Shown here in pieces: positions 10,808-23,036 of a stretch of DNA of 64,000 nucleotides (position 1 is its first letter; each line of letters starts with the position of its first letter). The notes beneath the pieces are model-generated. The model was given only the letters and a program-made list of their open reading frames with translations, was not told the origin of the DNA and ran no database searches. Source of the DNA: Aculops lycopersici (taxonomy: Eukaryota > Arthropoda > Arachnida > Trombidiformes > Eriophyidae); contig WNKI01000002.1 of assembly GCA_015350385.1 (NCBI GenBank), positions 6,613,500-6,677,499 on the forward strand, read 5' to 3'. A program made the translations under genes and the position numbers.

Positions 10808-11076
10808 CTATAGGAGTCAAACAAACTCATGGACTAGATTTGGATTCCTCCAATGCGATGGCTTCCAGAACTGATGCCAACTACTATTATGTGATTATCA
10901 TTTATTTTTTTTCACTAAACCTTTCTGTTAAAATTAGACCTTAGAACGAATACATCATGACCACCTATCTCATCGAACCTGTTGGCGCGTGGCCGGCAAT
11001 GAACTATTGATGCTACCACATACCTTCACCGCTACTACTACTATCCTAATACTTTCAGCAATCCTATCTACTATAT

Positions 11077-12108
11077 CTAGTATTCATCGTTGAAAGGATA
11101 GTACTTGTGAGTTAAACAGCGTTCAAATTTCATGAAACGATGATTCCTATTCAGCGACTCCAATTTGACCATATCATCTTTGCTAAGCTCGAAGGTTAGC
11201 GCGTCAATATTAGATCTAATGTGAGCAGCCTGGATTGCCTTTGGTATGACAGCGATGCCACGTTGCAGCTGGTACCTGATTAGCACGTGAGCAGGTGGGC
11301 GCTGGTACTTTTTGGCAATATTCTTGACTAGAGGGTCCTCAATTAGGTACGGCTCCTGGAGGTGGGGGTCTAGTCTACCTGGCGAACCGAGGGGACTGTA
11401 GGCAGTCAGTTTAATGCCTTGGGAGCAACAGAATTTCAATAGTTTCGCCTGATTCAAGTATGGATGACACTCGACTTGATTCATTGTTGGAACAATGGAA
11501 CAATTTTGTAATATCCTCTTGAGTTGTGCGATATTGAAATTGCTAACCCCAATCGACTTGGTCAAACCGGCGCGCTTGACATCCTCCATCCCAAGCCAAG
11601 TTTCAACATAGTCCACATCCGAGGTGATCACTTGGCCTAGAGCATCGACTGGACTTAGAACTTCACCCTCTTGGTAGCCAATGGGATAATGGATCAGATA
11701 CAAGTCCACATAATTGGTCTTTAGAGCAACTAGCGATTTGCATATGGCTTCCATGACAGACGCTCGACTATGACTATTATTCCATAGTTTTGTTGTTATA
11801 AACATATCCTCGCGTTTCACGATCATCTCGTCGATACACTCGCTAATCGCCTCGCCAACTAGGTGCTCATTCTTGTAGTTCGTAGCCGTATCAATATGTC
11901 GATATCCTGCATAGATTGCAGCCTTAACCGCATCCTTGAGCTCCTTGCCCTGCGCATTCCAAGTACCTAGACCCAGCATTGGCATCCGGTTGCCATCGTT
12001 GAGAACAAGTTGCGGTTGGGGGCGCTCAACCACTGGCTTATAATCGTTGGGCAAGTTGCTCATGAGCTTGAGGTCTTCCTGGCCCATGTGTCTGATTGCT
12101 GGCGGCAT
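11077..12108 (-). CDS. Aldo-keto reductase
   Basis: Complete 343-residue ORF with the full NADPH-dependent aldo-keto reductase fold. The catalytic tetrad is intact: Asp73 (HIDTA), Tyr78 (NYKNE), Lys107 (TTKLW) and His140 (LIHYP). Further family marks are MPMLGLGTW at residues 42-50, GVSNFN, QVECHPYLNQ and the cofactor loop VIPKAIQAAHIRSN. It resembles the AKR1 aldose/aldehyde reductase group, which reduces carbonyl compounds in the cytosol. It has about 30 extra N-terminal residues compared with typical members. The physiological substrate cannot be read from the sequence. No intron. Confidence 0.92.
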   Translation of the reverse strand: MPPAIRHMGQEDLKLMSNLPNDYKPVVERPQPQLVLNDGNRMPMLGLGTWNAQGKELKDAVKAAIYAGYRHIDTATNYKNEHLVGEAISECIDEMIVKREDMFITTKLWNNSHSRASVMEAICKSLVALKTNYVDLYLIHYPIGYQEGEVLSPVDALGQVITSDVDYVETWLGMEDVKRAGLTKSIGVSNFNIAQLKRILQNCSIVPTMNQVECHPYLNQAKLLKFCCSQGIKLTAYSPLGSPGRLDPHLQEPYLIEDPLVKNIAKKYQRPPAHVLIRYQLQRGIAVIPKAIQAAHIRSNIDALTFELSKDDMVKLESLNRNHRFMKFERCLTHKYYPFNDEY

Positions 12109-14350
12109 ATTGATACTGATGTTTCTGTCTTGATGATTGATATATTGTTATTTCAACTTTAGTTTAGCGTGCTTCACCTGTTCAAATGGTTAGTTATTTG
12201 AAGTTGGTCTATGCGCGCTACAGTTTGATTGGTGAGTTAAAAGTGTGATCTTGTTAAGATACAATTTGAAATTGAAATTGAATCCACTCAATCCCTTCGC
12301 TCTTATGCAAACAAGGAACCTTGACTATTTGGTGAATAGACCAATCAACCAGCTCGCTGGAGAAACTAACCAACCAGTGACCAAGATACCGGGTAAACCA
12401 AACAACGCCACTTCCTTTATCCTCGGCCACTGCTGGTCGTCTTTGATCCTCGAGGACTCATTGTACATGCAACACTAAAACTTCTAGGTGTGACTTGGCT
12501 ATCATACTGATTCTCGATGTTGTGGTACTGGCTCTAGTTAGTTAGTTAGTTACAGTTGTAGTGGCCACAATGGCTAATGGCCTTTAGCTGTCCGATTGCG
12601 TTGGCGGACAACAACTGATTGTCCAATTTACTGTTTACTTAAGATTCTAGTTCATGATTGCTGGCCGACGACGCCAACACAAATGCCAACCCAAATATTT
12701 ACTGTGAAATTGTACATGTCCATTCTAAACTCTCCTCTATTCAGCAACTAAGTCACCGTTGTGACAATTAAGTGGAAGTCAAGTTGTTTCGTGACTAGAT
12801 TTATGATTGCACATTTGTATTGTCTTCTATCAATAAACTGATACGCAGTCGTCGTCTTCATTGTTGTTATCGTCGTTGTAGTCGCCACTGCAAATGCCGT
12901 TATCATGGTACTTGTGCCGCAATAACTGCCTGTTGATTCTCCTGTAGTCAACGGACGCGTCATCAAATCAAAGCAAATTATCTCTAGACATTATGACAAA
13001 CAATGAGACTTCTTTTTGCAAAGCTCTCCCATCATCTGACTTCCATATCCTAAGAGTCTTCTTGGTTTAGTATCCTAAATGGAATGCTGATGATGGAAAA
13101 GAGGTCCCCGAGGGATACGAATAGACGGTTGGTGGTCGATGTGTACAGGTATGGAGGAAATGACTATAATTTGGGAGGAAAAAGTTGTGCTATCGCCTTC
13201 GTTTGTTGGTCTCAAATCCAAGTTTTCAATTCCTATGTCAAGACCTGGGAAGCGCATCAAAGTTGCCCGACTTTCCTGCTCCTGGCTTTCGATATGGAAA
13301 ACAGGGTTTTCTCATAGGCGCCGTGTTAAAACGACCCTTCGCGTAGGCACCGCTATTTGCAACCGTGTCACTCAATGGTAAAAAACTATGTGTTGATTCC
13401 CCAGCCAACTTTAAATTCTAGTTATATTATAAAATTTGAACCACCGGTTCAATTTCGAGGATTTCTTCACTATACCTATGGTTGCTCATAGCAGACAACT
13501 GAGCGGAAGAAAATCCCAATATCCGCATGACAAGTAGTGGAGTTTCATGGCATAGCTGTAGTCAGCAGGTTGCAATGGGCGACACGCGCTAGGACACACG
13601 TCAAAGGAGCAACTCCGACCCATTTTCTTATCGGATACTTCTGTCGAAACCATCACCGGAGTCTAGAATCAAACAACATCTAACTTAATCTTCTTTTATC
13701 GCACATTGAGCGCCCACTAACACTTCGGATTTTGTGATACTTCCGATACAAAGCGACACTAGGCTATCTCATGGCTAGCTGCTGGATGGGTCAAAATTTT
13801 GTTTGCTCACTTGCAAGTTGCAACTGTGCACGGGTTGCGCCGTCAACACCACCACCAGTAGCCATCATTAAGACAACAAATCATGTTCTAGAGATGTACA
13901 TATTCAATTCAGTTACAAAACTCCCAGTTGGGTATCTTCCAACTCCACTAACCTAATCGATAAGAAACATGTAGCTTGGCTTACAAAACACATGAGGCTT
14001 TCGTCACAAATCAAAAGCTCGATTATGCGCAACATGAAATTTTTCCGGTTAACAGTCGAGCCACGAATAAGGAGTTTTATTTGACAATCCAGATTTCAGT
14101 TGCCTGTAGGATTTTAACCTCTTCAATTGTCTTCATTTCGGCCAGGTTTCATTGGTTTTAGGTACAATCTGTTTCATAAATATCCTCTGACTTTATTAGT
14201 AAAACAAAAACATATGCCTTTTGCGTTGCCAGCCAGTCGCTATCACAACTCATATAGTAGTTCAAATTTAATCCGACTTTGAGTTGCTCGGCATTGGAAC
14301 AAAAACATATTTTCTCTACAATCGGATCCAAATGAGTCAATGTATAAGTG
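12109..14350. other. Intergenic, 2.2 kb, no supported gene
   Basis: No recognisable protein, tRNA or snRNA seen. It contains a short GTTA tandem (about 12536-12552) and an AT-rich 3' part that must include the ZNF598 3' UTR. Several 60-80 residue frames exist, but they have no familiar motifs and most rely on non-ATG starts. Confidence 0.5.
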
Positions 14351-16162
14351 TCATTTTCCCTTGCGCCTGAATGGAGCTTTCTTATTTCCACCTTGACTCT
14401 TGTTTCCTTGATTAGTCTTATTATTCTGATTCTTGTTCCCCTTTGGTTTGTTTTGCTTAGGTGGCTCAGGCAGCGGGGGAAAGTCCATGTCGCTGAGTTG
14501 GTCTGGTGGCCTAGCGTACAAACTCGACGATCCTGCAGTTAGTCTTTGACTCATAGTCGACGGCTGTGGCCTAAAACTAATTGGTTGCAGTTGGCGTTGA
14601 TTTTGTGTTTGTCGATTTACATTGGAGATTTGTTGCTGCTGTTGAGGCAAAGATGGAAAATTATCGATGGATCCAATGGCAACGGCAACTCCACGAGTCG
14701 ATGTTCCAAAGAGAGTGGTGGTGGATCCAGCGGAACTTGAGGCATTCTGTCCCAGAGTAGGAAAGTCCGAAGCCGCGGGCAAACGTTGAGGTCTTATCAA
14801 TCTTCGCGCTGGTATCAAATTGTTTGCAGTTGCAATGGTTCCGGTGGAAATAATCGTCGCGCCCCTCGGACAATGTAGTGGTCGATTTGACGAGGCTGTC
14901 GAGGCGTTTCGACCGGACCGGTGAGGTGCTGATGCAAGCAAAATGGGCGATGGCTTATCGCCATGCACCTGAACCAAGTGTAACTCATAGTTCAGTTGGC
15001 TATCGAATGCTGAGGTAAATTGTTCATGCCTACAATTGTCTCGTTCGCATAAAAAGTGTTCATTTTTAAAGTGCTCCCTAAGACTATTGTAATCTAGGAA
15101 GTACATTCGCATATTTGAATCCGGATTGCATAAGTGACAATGGTAATGCTCCACGGACATATGACGTATGAGCTCGTCGGTGTTGAAGAAAATTCGATTA
15201 CAAAGGGCGCATTTTGGGTGTCCTCTGTGCGAGGTGTTTGGTTCCCCTTCTCTGGTGTGCTTTCTAAGAGCAATATCGTCATAGTAACTGTACTCAAATG
15301 GAAATAACTTATTATGAATTAAACATAGATCACAGAGTCTGAGTTTGTGCACATAGTTGAGATGATTCTTCAGTCCAAAGACATCCGAAAAAGTTTGACT
15401 AATAACATTGGCCGGCTCTAACAGACCTTGAGCATCCTCTTCAATCCTCTTTGCAGTGTCTTGGATGTTGTGGTTGGTGTTATTATTATTATTATTGTTG
15501 TTGTTGTTGTTGTTATTATTGCTATTGCTGTTTGCTTGTGTTTGAGTTTGTTGCGCGATGGACGGACTAGCAGTTCGGTTGTTTGCATCCTTGGATTTAC
15601 TACTGTTAGTGGTCTTGCTATTCGACTTTGTGTTGTCTTTAACTGAGGCTGTTGGTGTTGATACGTTTGAGTGTTTGGTTGATGTTGACGTTGTTGGTGT
15701 GGTCGTTGCATTTGTCGTGGTGCCGTCATTTTGTTCCTGAGATTTCGTTGTCTTGTTATTTTGCTTTCTATTGCCACTAGACTTTTCTGTGTTGGCATTA
15801 CTAGAACTAACAGCGCCACTACTGGATTGCAATGTAGGTTTCTTGAGACACTCTAAGCATTCGTATTGTAGCAACTTGTCGAAGGCACTCTTTATGGCTT
15901 TAGATTCGAAATAAATCTTATATTTATCGCTATATAAACAATCTTTAGTTGAGTATCTCTCAAATAATTGCTTCTTATTGCTAGTAAATATAACGTGATC
16001 TAGTTTTTCACGACAAATGGGGCATTCGAATTGGTCACAGATAACTCGCAATCTAGCTGAACAAACATAACAAACATGATGGTTACATTTTCCCATAGAA
16101 TAGATTTTCTTTCTATTTAAACCTGGAACATCCTGGGCGCAAATAAGACACTGTTGATCCAT
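14351..16162 (-). CDS. ZNF598: ZNF598-type RING E3 ligase
   Basis: Complete 603-residue ORF. An N-terminal RING finger (CLIC...CNHHVCYVC...CPIC, residues 5-50) is followed by the family block LFERYSTKDCLYSDKYKIYF. A long low-complexity S/T/N linker with a poly-Asn run follows, then a cluster of C2H2 fingers (LRLCDLC, HPKCALCNRIFF, HYHCHLC, HFLCERDNCRHEQF). The C-terminus is disordered, with two FPxLP-type motifs (DFPTLG, DFPPLPEPP) and a basic Lys/Gln/Asn tail. ZNF598/Hel2 senses collided ribosomes and ubiquitinates 40S proteins to start ribosome quality control in the cytosol. No intron. It diverges from VPS4, about 620 bp away. Confidence 0.92.
   Translation of the reverse strand: MDQQCLICAQDVPGLNRKKIYSMGKCNHHVCYVCSARLRVICDQFECPICREKLDHVIFTSNKKQLFERYSTKDCLYSDKYKIYFESKAIKSAFDKLLQYECLECLKKPTLQSSSGAVSSSNANTEKSSGNRKQNNKTTKSQEQNDGTTTNATTTPTTSTSTKHSNVSTPTASVKDNTKSNSKTTNSSKSKDANNRTASPSIAQQTQTQANSNSNNNNNNNNNNNNNNTNHNIQDTAKRIEEDAQGLLEPANVISQTFSDVFGLKNHLNYVHKLRLCDLCLIHNKLFPFEYSYYDDIALRKHTREGEPNTSHRGHPKCALCNRIFFNTDELIRHMSVEHYHCHLCNPDSNMRMYFLDYNSLREHFKNEHFLCERDNCRHEQFTSAFDSQLNYELHLVQVHGDKPSPILLASAPHRSGRNASTASSNRPLHCPRGATIISTGTIATANNLIPARRLIRPQRLPAASDFPTLGQNASSSAGSTTTLFGTSTRGVAVAIGSIDNFPSLPQQQQQISNVNRQTQNQRQLQPISFRPQPSTMSQRLTAGSSSLYARPPDQLSDMDFPPLPEPPKQNKPKGNKNQNNKTNQGNKSQGGNKKAPFRRKGK
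15478..15520. repeat. Trinucleotide run coding poly-Asn
   Basis: (ATT/GTT)n run on the plus strand that encodes the Asn tract within ZNF598 on the minus strand. Confidence 0.75.
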
Positions 16163-16782
16163 TTAGTTTTATTTTGATTGTAGTCAAGGTTATAGGTATA
16201 ACGGTAACAATGATAATGGTGATAGTAATAATATGAATATAATTTACAAAAAATTTGCATCAAGAGTTTGTTTAGGCGGTTAAAATGATCATCAATAGAT
16301 TCTAGATTTTAATAAATATTTTTTTTATCCCGGAATGCTCTTTTCCCGGTTCATGGCTGCGGCTACCGCCAGGCCAAGTGGCGATTCAATTTTCCACGCA
16401 GCATAACTGCATGCAGTAACGGAGGCGGCAATTGCAAAATAGCTTCAAACTTCCCGCCCAGCGGGCCTATGCTCGTTGACGTTTATTCTGGTGCAATGGA
16501 GTTGTTGTTGTTTTGGTTCAGTTACGTTGCGAGCGAATCTGATGAGATGGTATTGTATTGAATTGAGCAAAGTCGATAGAAACTTGAGCGAGAGAACAAG
16601 GGGAAGGTTTATTACTTGTTTTGTTCCTTGTCATACCCTTGAAAATTATTATTATCACCAATCATCGCATAAGTAAATAGCTAATTAGCTTATTAGTAGA
16701 CAACTAGATTATTCGAGAGCACCACGCGAGATAGCTAATTATTGATAGCAGGAGACAAGAAGCGAACAGAGAGACAAATATT
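16163..16782. promoter_or_regulatory. Divergent promoter ZNF598 / VPS4
   Basis: 620 bp between two divergent start codons. A GC-rich core (about 16330-16470) with ACTGCATGCAGT-like palindromic sequence is flanked by AT-rich DNA on the ZNF598 side. No TATA box is convincing. Promoter role inferred from orientation. Confidence 0.5.
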
Positions 16783-18111
16783 ATGCCACCTCCGACTGTA
16801 GACAAGGCCATAGAATTGGCAAAGCAAGCAACTGAGGCCGACAAGGCTGGCAAATATGAGGAGGCCGTTCAATTGTATGGTATTACAGCCGAGTATTTTA
16901 TGCATGCAATTAAATACGAGGTTGCCGATAAAGAGAGCAAGAAGAAGATTCGCATTAAGGTTGCCGAGTATTTGACTAGAGCTGAAACATTAAAGGAAAC
17001 GCTTGCTAAATCAAAGGATAAGAAACCCGTCAAGGCGGACGGAACAAATCGTAAAAATAGCGACAGTGATGATAATGGCAAGGATAACGGCGAGGACGAC
17101 GAGGACAAGGAAACTAAGCGGCTAATGAATCAAGTTGGTGGCGCTATATTAGTTGAGAAGCCAAATGTAAAATGGAGTGATGTTGCCGGTTTAGAGGGGG
17201 CCAAGAATTCCCTTAATGAAGCTGTTATATTTCCAATCAAATTTCCCTCCCTATTCACAGGCGATAGAAAGCCGTGGAAGGGAATATTACTGTATGGTCC
17301 GCCAGGTACAGGTAAGAGTTATTTAGCGAAGGCCGTAGCAACAGAAGCAAATCAGTCTCAATTCTTTGCAGTCTCATCATCGGATCTCGTATCCAAGTGG
17401 TTGGGCGAGAGCGAGAAGTTAGTCAAGAGTTTGTTTACTCTAGCTCGCAAGAAGGCGCCTTCAATTATATTCATCGACGAGGTTGACTCACTTTGCGGCA
17501 ACCGGTCCGAAGGAGAATCTGAATCGGCTCGTCGTATCAAAACAGAGTTTTTGGTTCAAATGCAAGGAGTTGGAGTTAAGAATGACAATGTACTTGTTTT
17601 AGGTGCCACGAATATTCCCTGGAGTTTGGATGGAGCTATATTGCGTCGTTTCGAGAGACGTATCCACATCCCACTGCCCGATGAGGTTGCTCGTCGAGAA
17701 TTGTTTCGATTGAATATAAACAAAACAAATCACTCGCTAACAGATGAAGATTTCATCCTATTGGCCAAACGGACTGAAAATTACTCAGGCTCAGATATTT
17801 CCGTGTTAGTTAGGGATGCCATTTATGAGCCTGTGAGAAAGTTCCGAACGGCAACACATTTTAAACGAGTCACTGGGCCAAGTCCAACGGATAAAACAAA
17901 GATTGTCTCAGATTTACTTACCCCTTGCTCGCCGGGCGAGCCCGGCGCTATCGAGATGAGTTGGGAGCAGGTGCCCACGGACAAGCTATTTGAGCCAATA
18001 GTAACAGCAAGCGACATGTTGAAAGCCTTGGCCAACTCGAAGCCTTCAGTTCGACGAGAGGATCTATCCAAGTTTGAGCAATTTACCAACAGTTACGGTC
18101 AGGACGCCTGA
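16783..18111 (+). CDS. VPS4: VPS4 AAA ATPase
   Basis: Complete 442-residue ORF. It has an N-terminal MIT domain (residues about 5-75, KAIELAKQATEADKAGKYEEA), a charged acidic linker, an AAA module and the C-terminal VPS4 oligomerisation domain. Walker A is GPPGTGKS at 172-179; Walker B is IIFIDEVDSL with Asp232 and the catalytic Glu233; the arginine finger block RRFERRIHIPLP is intact. VPS4 uses ATP to disassemble ESCRT-III filaments in multivesicular-body sorting, abscission and membrane repair. It is uninterrupted here, although homologues in most animals have several introns. A polyadenylation signal (AATAAA) lies at 18189-18194, 78 bp after the stop. Confidence 0.97.
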   Translation: MPPPTVDKAIELAKQATEADKAGKYEEAVQLYGITAEYFMHAIKYEVADKESKKKIRIKVAEYLTRAETLKETLAKSKDKKPVKADGTNRKNSDSDDNGKDNGEDDEDKETKRLMNQVGGAILVEKPNVKWSDVAGLEGAKNSLNEAVIFPIKFPSLFTGDRKPWKGILLYGPPGTGKSYLAKAVATEANQSQFFAVSSSDLVSKWLGESEKLVKSLFTLARKKAPSIIFIDEVDSLCGNRSEGESESARRIKTEFLVQMQGVGVKNDNVLVLGATNIPWSLDGAILRRFERRIHIPLPDEVARRELFRLNINKTNHSLTDEDFILLAKRTENYSGSDISVLVRDAIYEPVRKFRTATHFKRVTGPSPTDKTKIVSDLLTPCSPGEPGAIEMSWEQVPTDKLFEPIVTASDMLKALANSKPSVRREDLSKFEQFTNSYGQDA

Positions 18112-20349
18112 TCGTTTGTTGGCTGCCAACGACAGACACGACGAGTTTGCAATTGTGGCTCAAATGTAAGAGTTGATTCGAGTTAAGGAATAAACTTGGC
18201 AAGTGAATCGATGCGAGAGGCACAACAATTGAGGTGGAAAATATTTTGCAGCCAGAAGTGATTCTCCAAAATATTCTAGCCGCAAGTTTGCTCCAGTTTT
18301 AACAGCGACAAATTGGCCATTGTTATTCTTCGTGTTAATGGTGATCCAAGTTTATCTAGCGACTGAATGAGTGTGAGTGACTGTAAAATTGTTTGGTTGA
18401 AAATCTGGAGCTGACATGATAACTATAGCAGCAAATATCTATAGTCTATATTGATAGTATTATTACTGTTAGCGTCGATTCAACTTGGTCCAAATGGAGA
18501 GTAGAAAGTATCATTTTTCAAACTATTAACCATCAAAGTGAGCAACGATTGTTCCCCCGGTTGTTAACGCTGCACTTTTAGTCGCGTGCGCATTGCGCAG
18601 TTAGTTGAATTTGATTTTTCAAAGCAACAATCTGAAATCGAACTCCTCGTCGCTCGCTCGTGTGTTTGCGCGAGCAAGTGAGTTGTTGATGGGAAAATTT
18701 ACGCTGAATTTGCGAGCTTTGCAATGGGAAGAGTTTTAGGTTGCGTTGCGATCCATTGCATCGGGCGCCTTGTGCGCAGTCGCCTTGAATGTCAAAGTTA
18801 TTGTGGCTGCTTACATATATAAATATATATATATATATATATATCTTACATTTATATTATTATACGCTAGTTGCGTCAGTATTACGAGTCAGCATCAGTT
18901 GCATTAGCGTTGCGCTTTTATAGCGCACAACCGACGACGCCCAAGCGAGCAACAGCTTCCCGCTCTCTGTCTTGGGCTCAAATTTTGGATCTCCAGCGCA
19001 GAGGTCGGCGCGACTTGCTGCTACTGCTGCTGCCGCTGCCGCTGCAAATCGGCAAGACTTCTGCTCCTGTCATTTGCAAGTTTAAGGCGGCAACTTTGCC
19101 TCTTGCGCGAGGAATAGCAACGATGCGGCAGAGATAGCGACTGGTTCTGATAGTTGGGCCTGCATCAGCCGCTGCCTGAGTTTAGCCTCAGTTGCCTGAG
19201 TCTTGGTTTTAGCATGAGCCAGTCGCCGTTGGCTTGTTGGTAAGCTCATCTAAAGTCGCTCGCTGCCGTCCGTACTGCGACTAGTTGCAACTTTTTAGTC
19301 TGCTGCCGCTGCTGCGACTGTGCAAGTCGCTAGGCGTCTCTCCTGTGGCTCGTCGTTGGAGTTTTTCTGCCTCAAAGTTGAACCAGCAACTTTCACTGCA
19401 GAGAGGACGACCATTAGGACCTCAAATGCGGACCAGAAGCGAGCATCTCTTTCATTCAATTCAATTCAATTGCAAACTCGCCGACCCCAACGAGAGCCAG
19501 CAAAGCAGCGAGCAGCGAGCGGAAAGCAGCGTAGACTCGAACTAACGAGCAGTAGCTAGGCGGAGAGCGAGTTAGTCAGTTGGATAATAATCCACAAATT
19601 CGAGCGAGATTTTGAGGCAATCCTAAGTGAGAGTTTTGCGTAGAGTAGCTCAAGAAGGGAGACAGAGAAGCAGTAGAATCCGTAAGTGAGCAAGAGTAAT
19701 AATCATAACAACAACAACAACACGACGTCGACGACGACCATTGAAACCACAGGACCACGGCGACAACATAGAAGCTAGTAGGCGACCATTTCGGACATTC
19801 GCTCAATCCGCAGTCGCTAGCTTTGGTGGCCAGATGGGCGCCAGATGAGGGCCATTTAAGCTGGACTTTTGATGCCTCGAGGAGTTGGAGTTTTGGTAGA
19901 GGAGGAATTCAATAAACGGAAGAGCAATCGAGCAACTGAACGAGAGCTACACTAAACAGCAAAGCAAAAGTCAAATTAAAAAGAGCGAGCAAATTGTCGG
20001 CGATCGAAGCAAGAGAGAGAGAGAGAGAGAGAGAAAAAAAACGTGTGTCTATTTGTAAGAGGGTGCCGATGCTCATTCGGGCCCCAGACTTTTGGGTTCC
20101 TGGTCTTAGGTTTGTAGTTTTGATAGCCAAATTTTTGCAACAAGTGACACTTGAGGTCATTAAACCAAAATTTCATGATCAAGATTGAGGTAAAAGTAAA
20201 TTGAAGCCATTGAAACACAGAAATAGGAAACGAAAACAAGTGCAAGTGTCACTAGTCAAGTCAAGTCAAGTTCAGTTCAGTTCAGTTCATAGAGTCGACA
20301 GTAAAGACTTGTAATAGGAGTAACAGAAATCAACATTTAAGTTCGAATG
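18112..20349 (+). promoter_or_regulatory. VPS4 3' end and candidate NFI leader
   Basis: The first 100 bp hold the VPS4 3' UTR. The rest has no recognisable protein. It contains a TA microsatellite (18817-18844), a short GA run (about 20009-20033), CTCAGTTGCC-type short direct repeats near 19180, and GTCAA/GTTCA tandem pentamers at about 20255-20288. It ends in ...GAATG|GTAAGT, a strong donor at 20350. I read it tentatively as promoter and first untranslated exon of the nuclear factor I gene, spliced to 24001. Confidence 0.3.
18817..18844. repeat. TA microsatellite
   Basis: Run of alternating TA (acatatataaatatatatatatatatat). Non-coding. Confidence 0.75.
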
Positions 20350-21847
20350 GTAAGTAAACAGCAACATTTTGACTATTGTGTTATATAATATGCATTTGTT
20401 TGTTTGTTCACCTGTTGAGCTTCCACGACATACTCTCTCTTTCTCTTGTGCTGGCACTCTTCGCCGCTAATCAATTAACTAGCTTCCAGGTGACACTCAG
20501 TCGCGCATTAGATTGCACTTGTTACGTAAGGTGAGCGCAACTCGTCAACTGTCGCTCTCAGTTGAGAAAGACCAACAGGTGCTTTCTGACGAGCAAAATG
20601 CGATAGTGAGCGAAAATGAACCAGAACCGAACCGAAGAGGAAGAGAGATAGACATATATAATAATAATATAATTTCATTTGCATCAGCTGATCTTATATC
20701 TGAGGCTGCTCCTGATGTTGATTCTCCGACACTGCGACGGCGCAAAAGAAGCCCTAGTAGTCCCACCACCCAACTACCTACCTGCCGTTTATCTTTCGCC
20801 GGTTGAGTCGGACAATGTGCTCTAGTGAAATTAACCTTTAAGGTTTAAGGTTACGGTTGAGGTAGCGGCGCCGAGAGCGGAATCTAGTCCCGCCGGCGGT
20901 TAGCCAACAGGTGGATAAGAGTTGAGAGTTTGAGAGTTGAGATATTGCACTAAGTTGATATTTATTTTGTCACCGAATCTTTGGCTGTGTTGTTTTTATG
21001 TCTCTAGGGTTGATGTTGTTGATTTTGATGATGTTGTTGTGATCCTCAGTCTTAGATAGTCTTTGATGTTGTCGTTTTTGCCACCACTCTCGATGATGCT
21101 GCTGCTGCTGCTAAAACTCTTTCCTCGCGAACTCTCTCGCAAGGAAAAAGAGAGACCTGTTAGCGCCACTCTGCTCAGTCGCACCACTCGGCAGGTAACC
21201 AGAAGCGAGCTAACCAAAACCAGTGCACAGAGTGGCTTTTGAGCCAAGTAGCTACTTTGTGCACGCGCTCGAGGAAAACCAGTTTTTTCGCCATAGTTAC
21301 CAGTTACCAATTGAGCAACCCAAAGTGTGGAAAGTGTGCACGTGTTGCATAAGCGGCTACGAGGAACACCACCACGACGGTGGCAACAACCACGAACCTT
21401 TTCCGGCATCTCCAAACGCTCGGTGGTGGTTGTCGCATGATTTGGTGCGGATGAGTAAGGGAACGAGTCGAGCGACTAAATAAACCATCCTAAGGCTTCC
21501 TTCCTGCAAGGCAGCTGATAACGAAGTAGCAGATTATTACTATTATAAGAATGAGAACGAAGCACAGAATCTAGCTAACCAACCAAGCGACGCTGGTACT
21601 TTGCGAGATAATGACACTTGTGCACACTAACAGATATACATACAAAAAACACACACACAAACACCTGACACCAAATCTCTCATGTTGCATAAGTAATTCT
21701 ATTCAATCTCTTGCTCATTACCTGAAATGTAATGAAAGCGATGCAATCCGCTAATGCAGATGCCGTTGCTGCTGCCACTCTCCCGGCTGACACTTAATCT
21801 TCCTTCGCACCGCAACCAACGACTCGTGACTTCTCATCAAGTTAGCA

Positions 21848-21853
<6 letters not shown>

Positions 21854-21913
<60 letters not shown>

Positions 21914-22231
21914 GTACGTACGTACCGTACCGTACCGTACGTCGGTCGGTACGTACGTTACGTTACGTTACTACGTCGTACGTACGTACGTACTTCCTTA
22001 CCTTACTNNNNNNNNNNNNNNNNNNNNNNNNNNNNNNNNNNNNNNNNNNNNNNNNNNNNNNNNNNNNNNNNNNNNNNNNNNNNNNNNNNNNNNNNNNNNN
22101 NNNNNNNNNNNNNNNNNNNNNNNNNNNNNNNNNNNNNNNNNNNNNNNNNNNNNNNNNNNNNNNNNNNNNNNNNNNNNNNNNNNNNNNNNNNNNNNNNNNN
22201 NNNNAGAGAGAGAGAGAGAGAGAGAGAGAGA
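21854..22231. repeat. GA repeat with ACGT tract and assembly gap
   Basis: (GA)n at 21854-21910 runs into an irregular ACGT-rich tract (21911-22007), then 197 unresolved bases (22008-22204), then (GA)n again (22205-22231). The same order is found in inverted orientation at 33602-33814. The gap interrupts the candidate NFI intron. Confidence 0.85.
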
Positions 22232-22987
22232 AGCAACATCGAGTTTCGACCCTCTACCTTGGCGGCAAGTTTATTAGTTCCATTGCCACAGATTCCTCCT
22301 CTTTATTAGTTTGTTGTGCTGCTGCTGCTTCTGCGAATGTAACCGAAATAGAGTTACAAGCTTTTGATCTCTCAACTCTGATTTGATAGTTCGACTCTTT
22401 CATCTTAATTTCTCATCGCCGTTGCAACAAGTGTGCAAATTACAAGTTGCACAATCGGCGCCAAGTCGCCCAAGGCCGCCGCTAATCAGAACTATCGCGA
22501 AAACTGTTCGATGACGACCACTTGTTGTTGTGGATCAAAAGCTACTCATGCCTGTTGGGGAGTGTGAGCGAGCGGGATGCGCTCAAACCCAGAGACCATG
22601 TCCATGACTTGGACCCATTGATCACTCCTAGCTGATTTGGTGGAGCGAGATGCGCTCTTGGTCTTGTATATCGATTGCAACTTGGATATGGACTCCCACT
22701 CTCCGACTAAAAGACTGACTGCCCAACTGACTGACCGAGCGGCCACTTGTCGTTAAATGTGTCGACTAGCCGCTGCCTTCTGTCAAAGCTGCCCTTTGGC
22801 TTCATGTGTCCACTTGTTGTCTCTTGTCTTGCTCTTGTCGTCGTCACTCATCATTCGCCGTCGACAGGTTGGAACAACCCAAAGACAAGCAAAACTTTTC
22901 CAACGCTCATTGTCGCCTCCGGTGGTCAGTTTGGTTTGCGACGTCCGCTCCGTTCCGAGTTCAATTCTATTGCATCCAATTGAACGG

Positions 22988-23036
22988 CATCGTATCGCAT
23001 CGCATCGCATCGCATCGCATCGCATCGCATCGCATC
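22988..23036. repeat. CATCG pentanucleotide tandem
   Basis: About nine copies of a 5-bp unit (GCATC) in a row, in non-coding DNA upstream of NFI. Confidence 0.85.

Noticed and set aside
20490..20806. Open frame with charged sequence in the candidate NFI intron
   Set aside because: No ATG start, no family, and the join to the exon before it would be in the wrong frame with the upstream ATG; kept only as a note.
21911..22007. ACGT tract considered as a real palindromic satellite
   Set aside because: Irregular, adjacent to a gap and a dinucleotide repeat, and in sequencer flow order; an artefact is more likely.
22988..23036. Tandem array considered as a CRISPR-like or satellite repeat
   Set aside because: A simple 5-bp microsatellite with no spacers in a eukaryotic genome.
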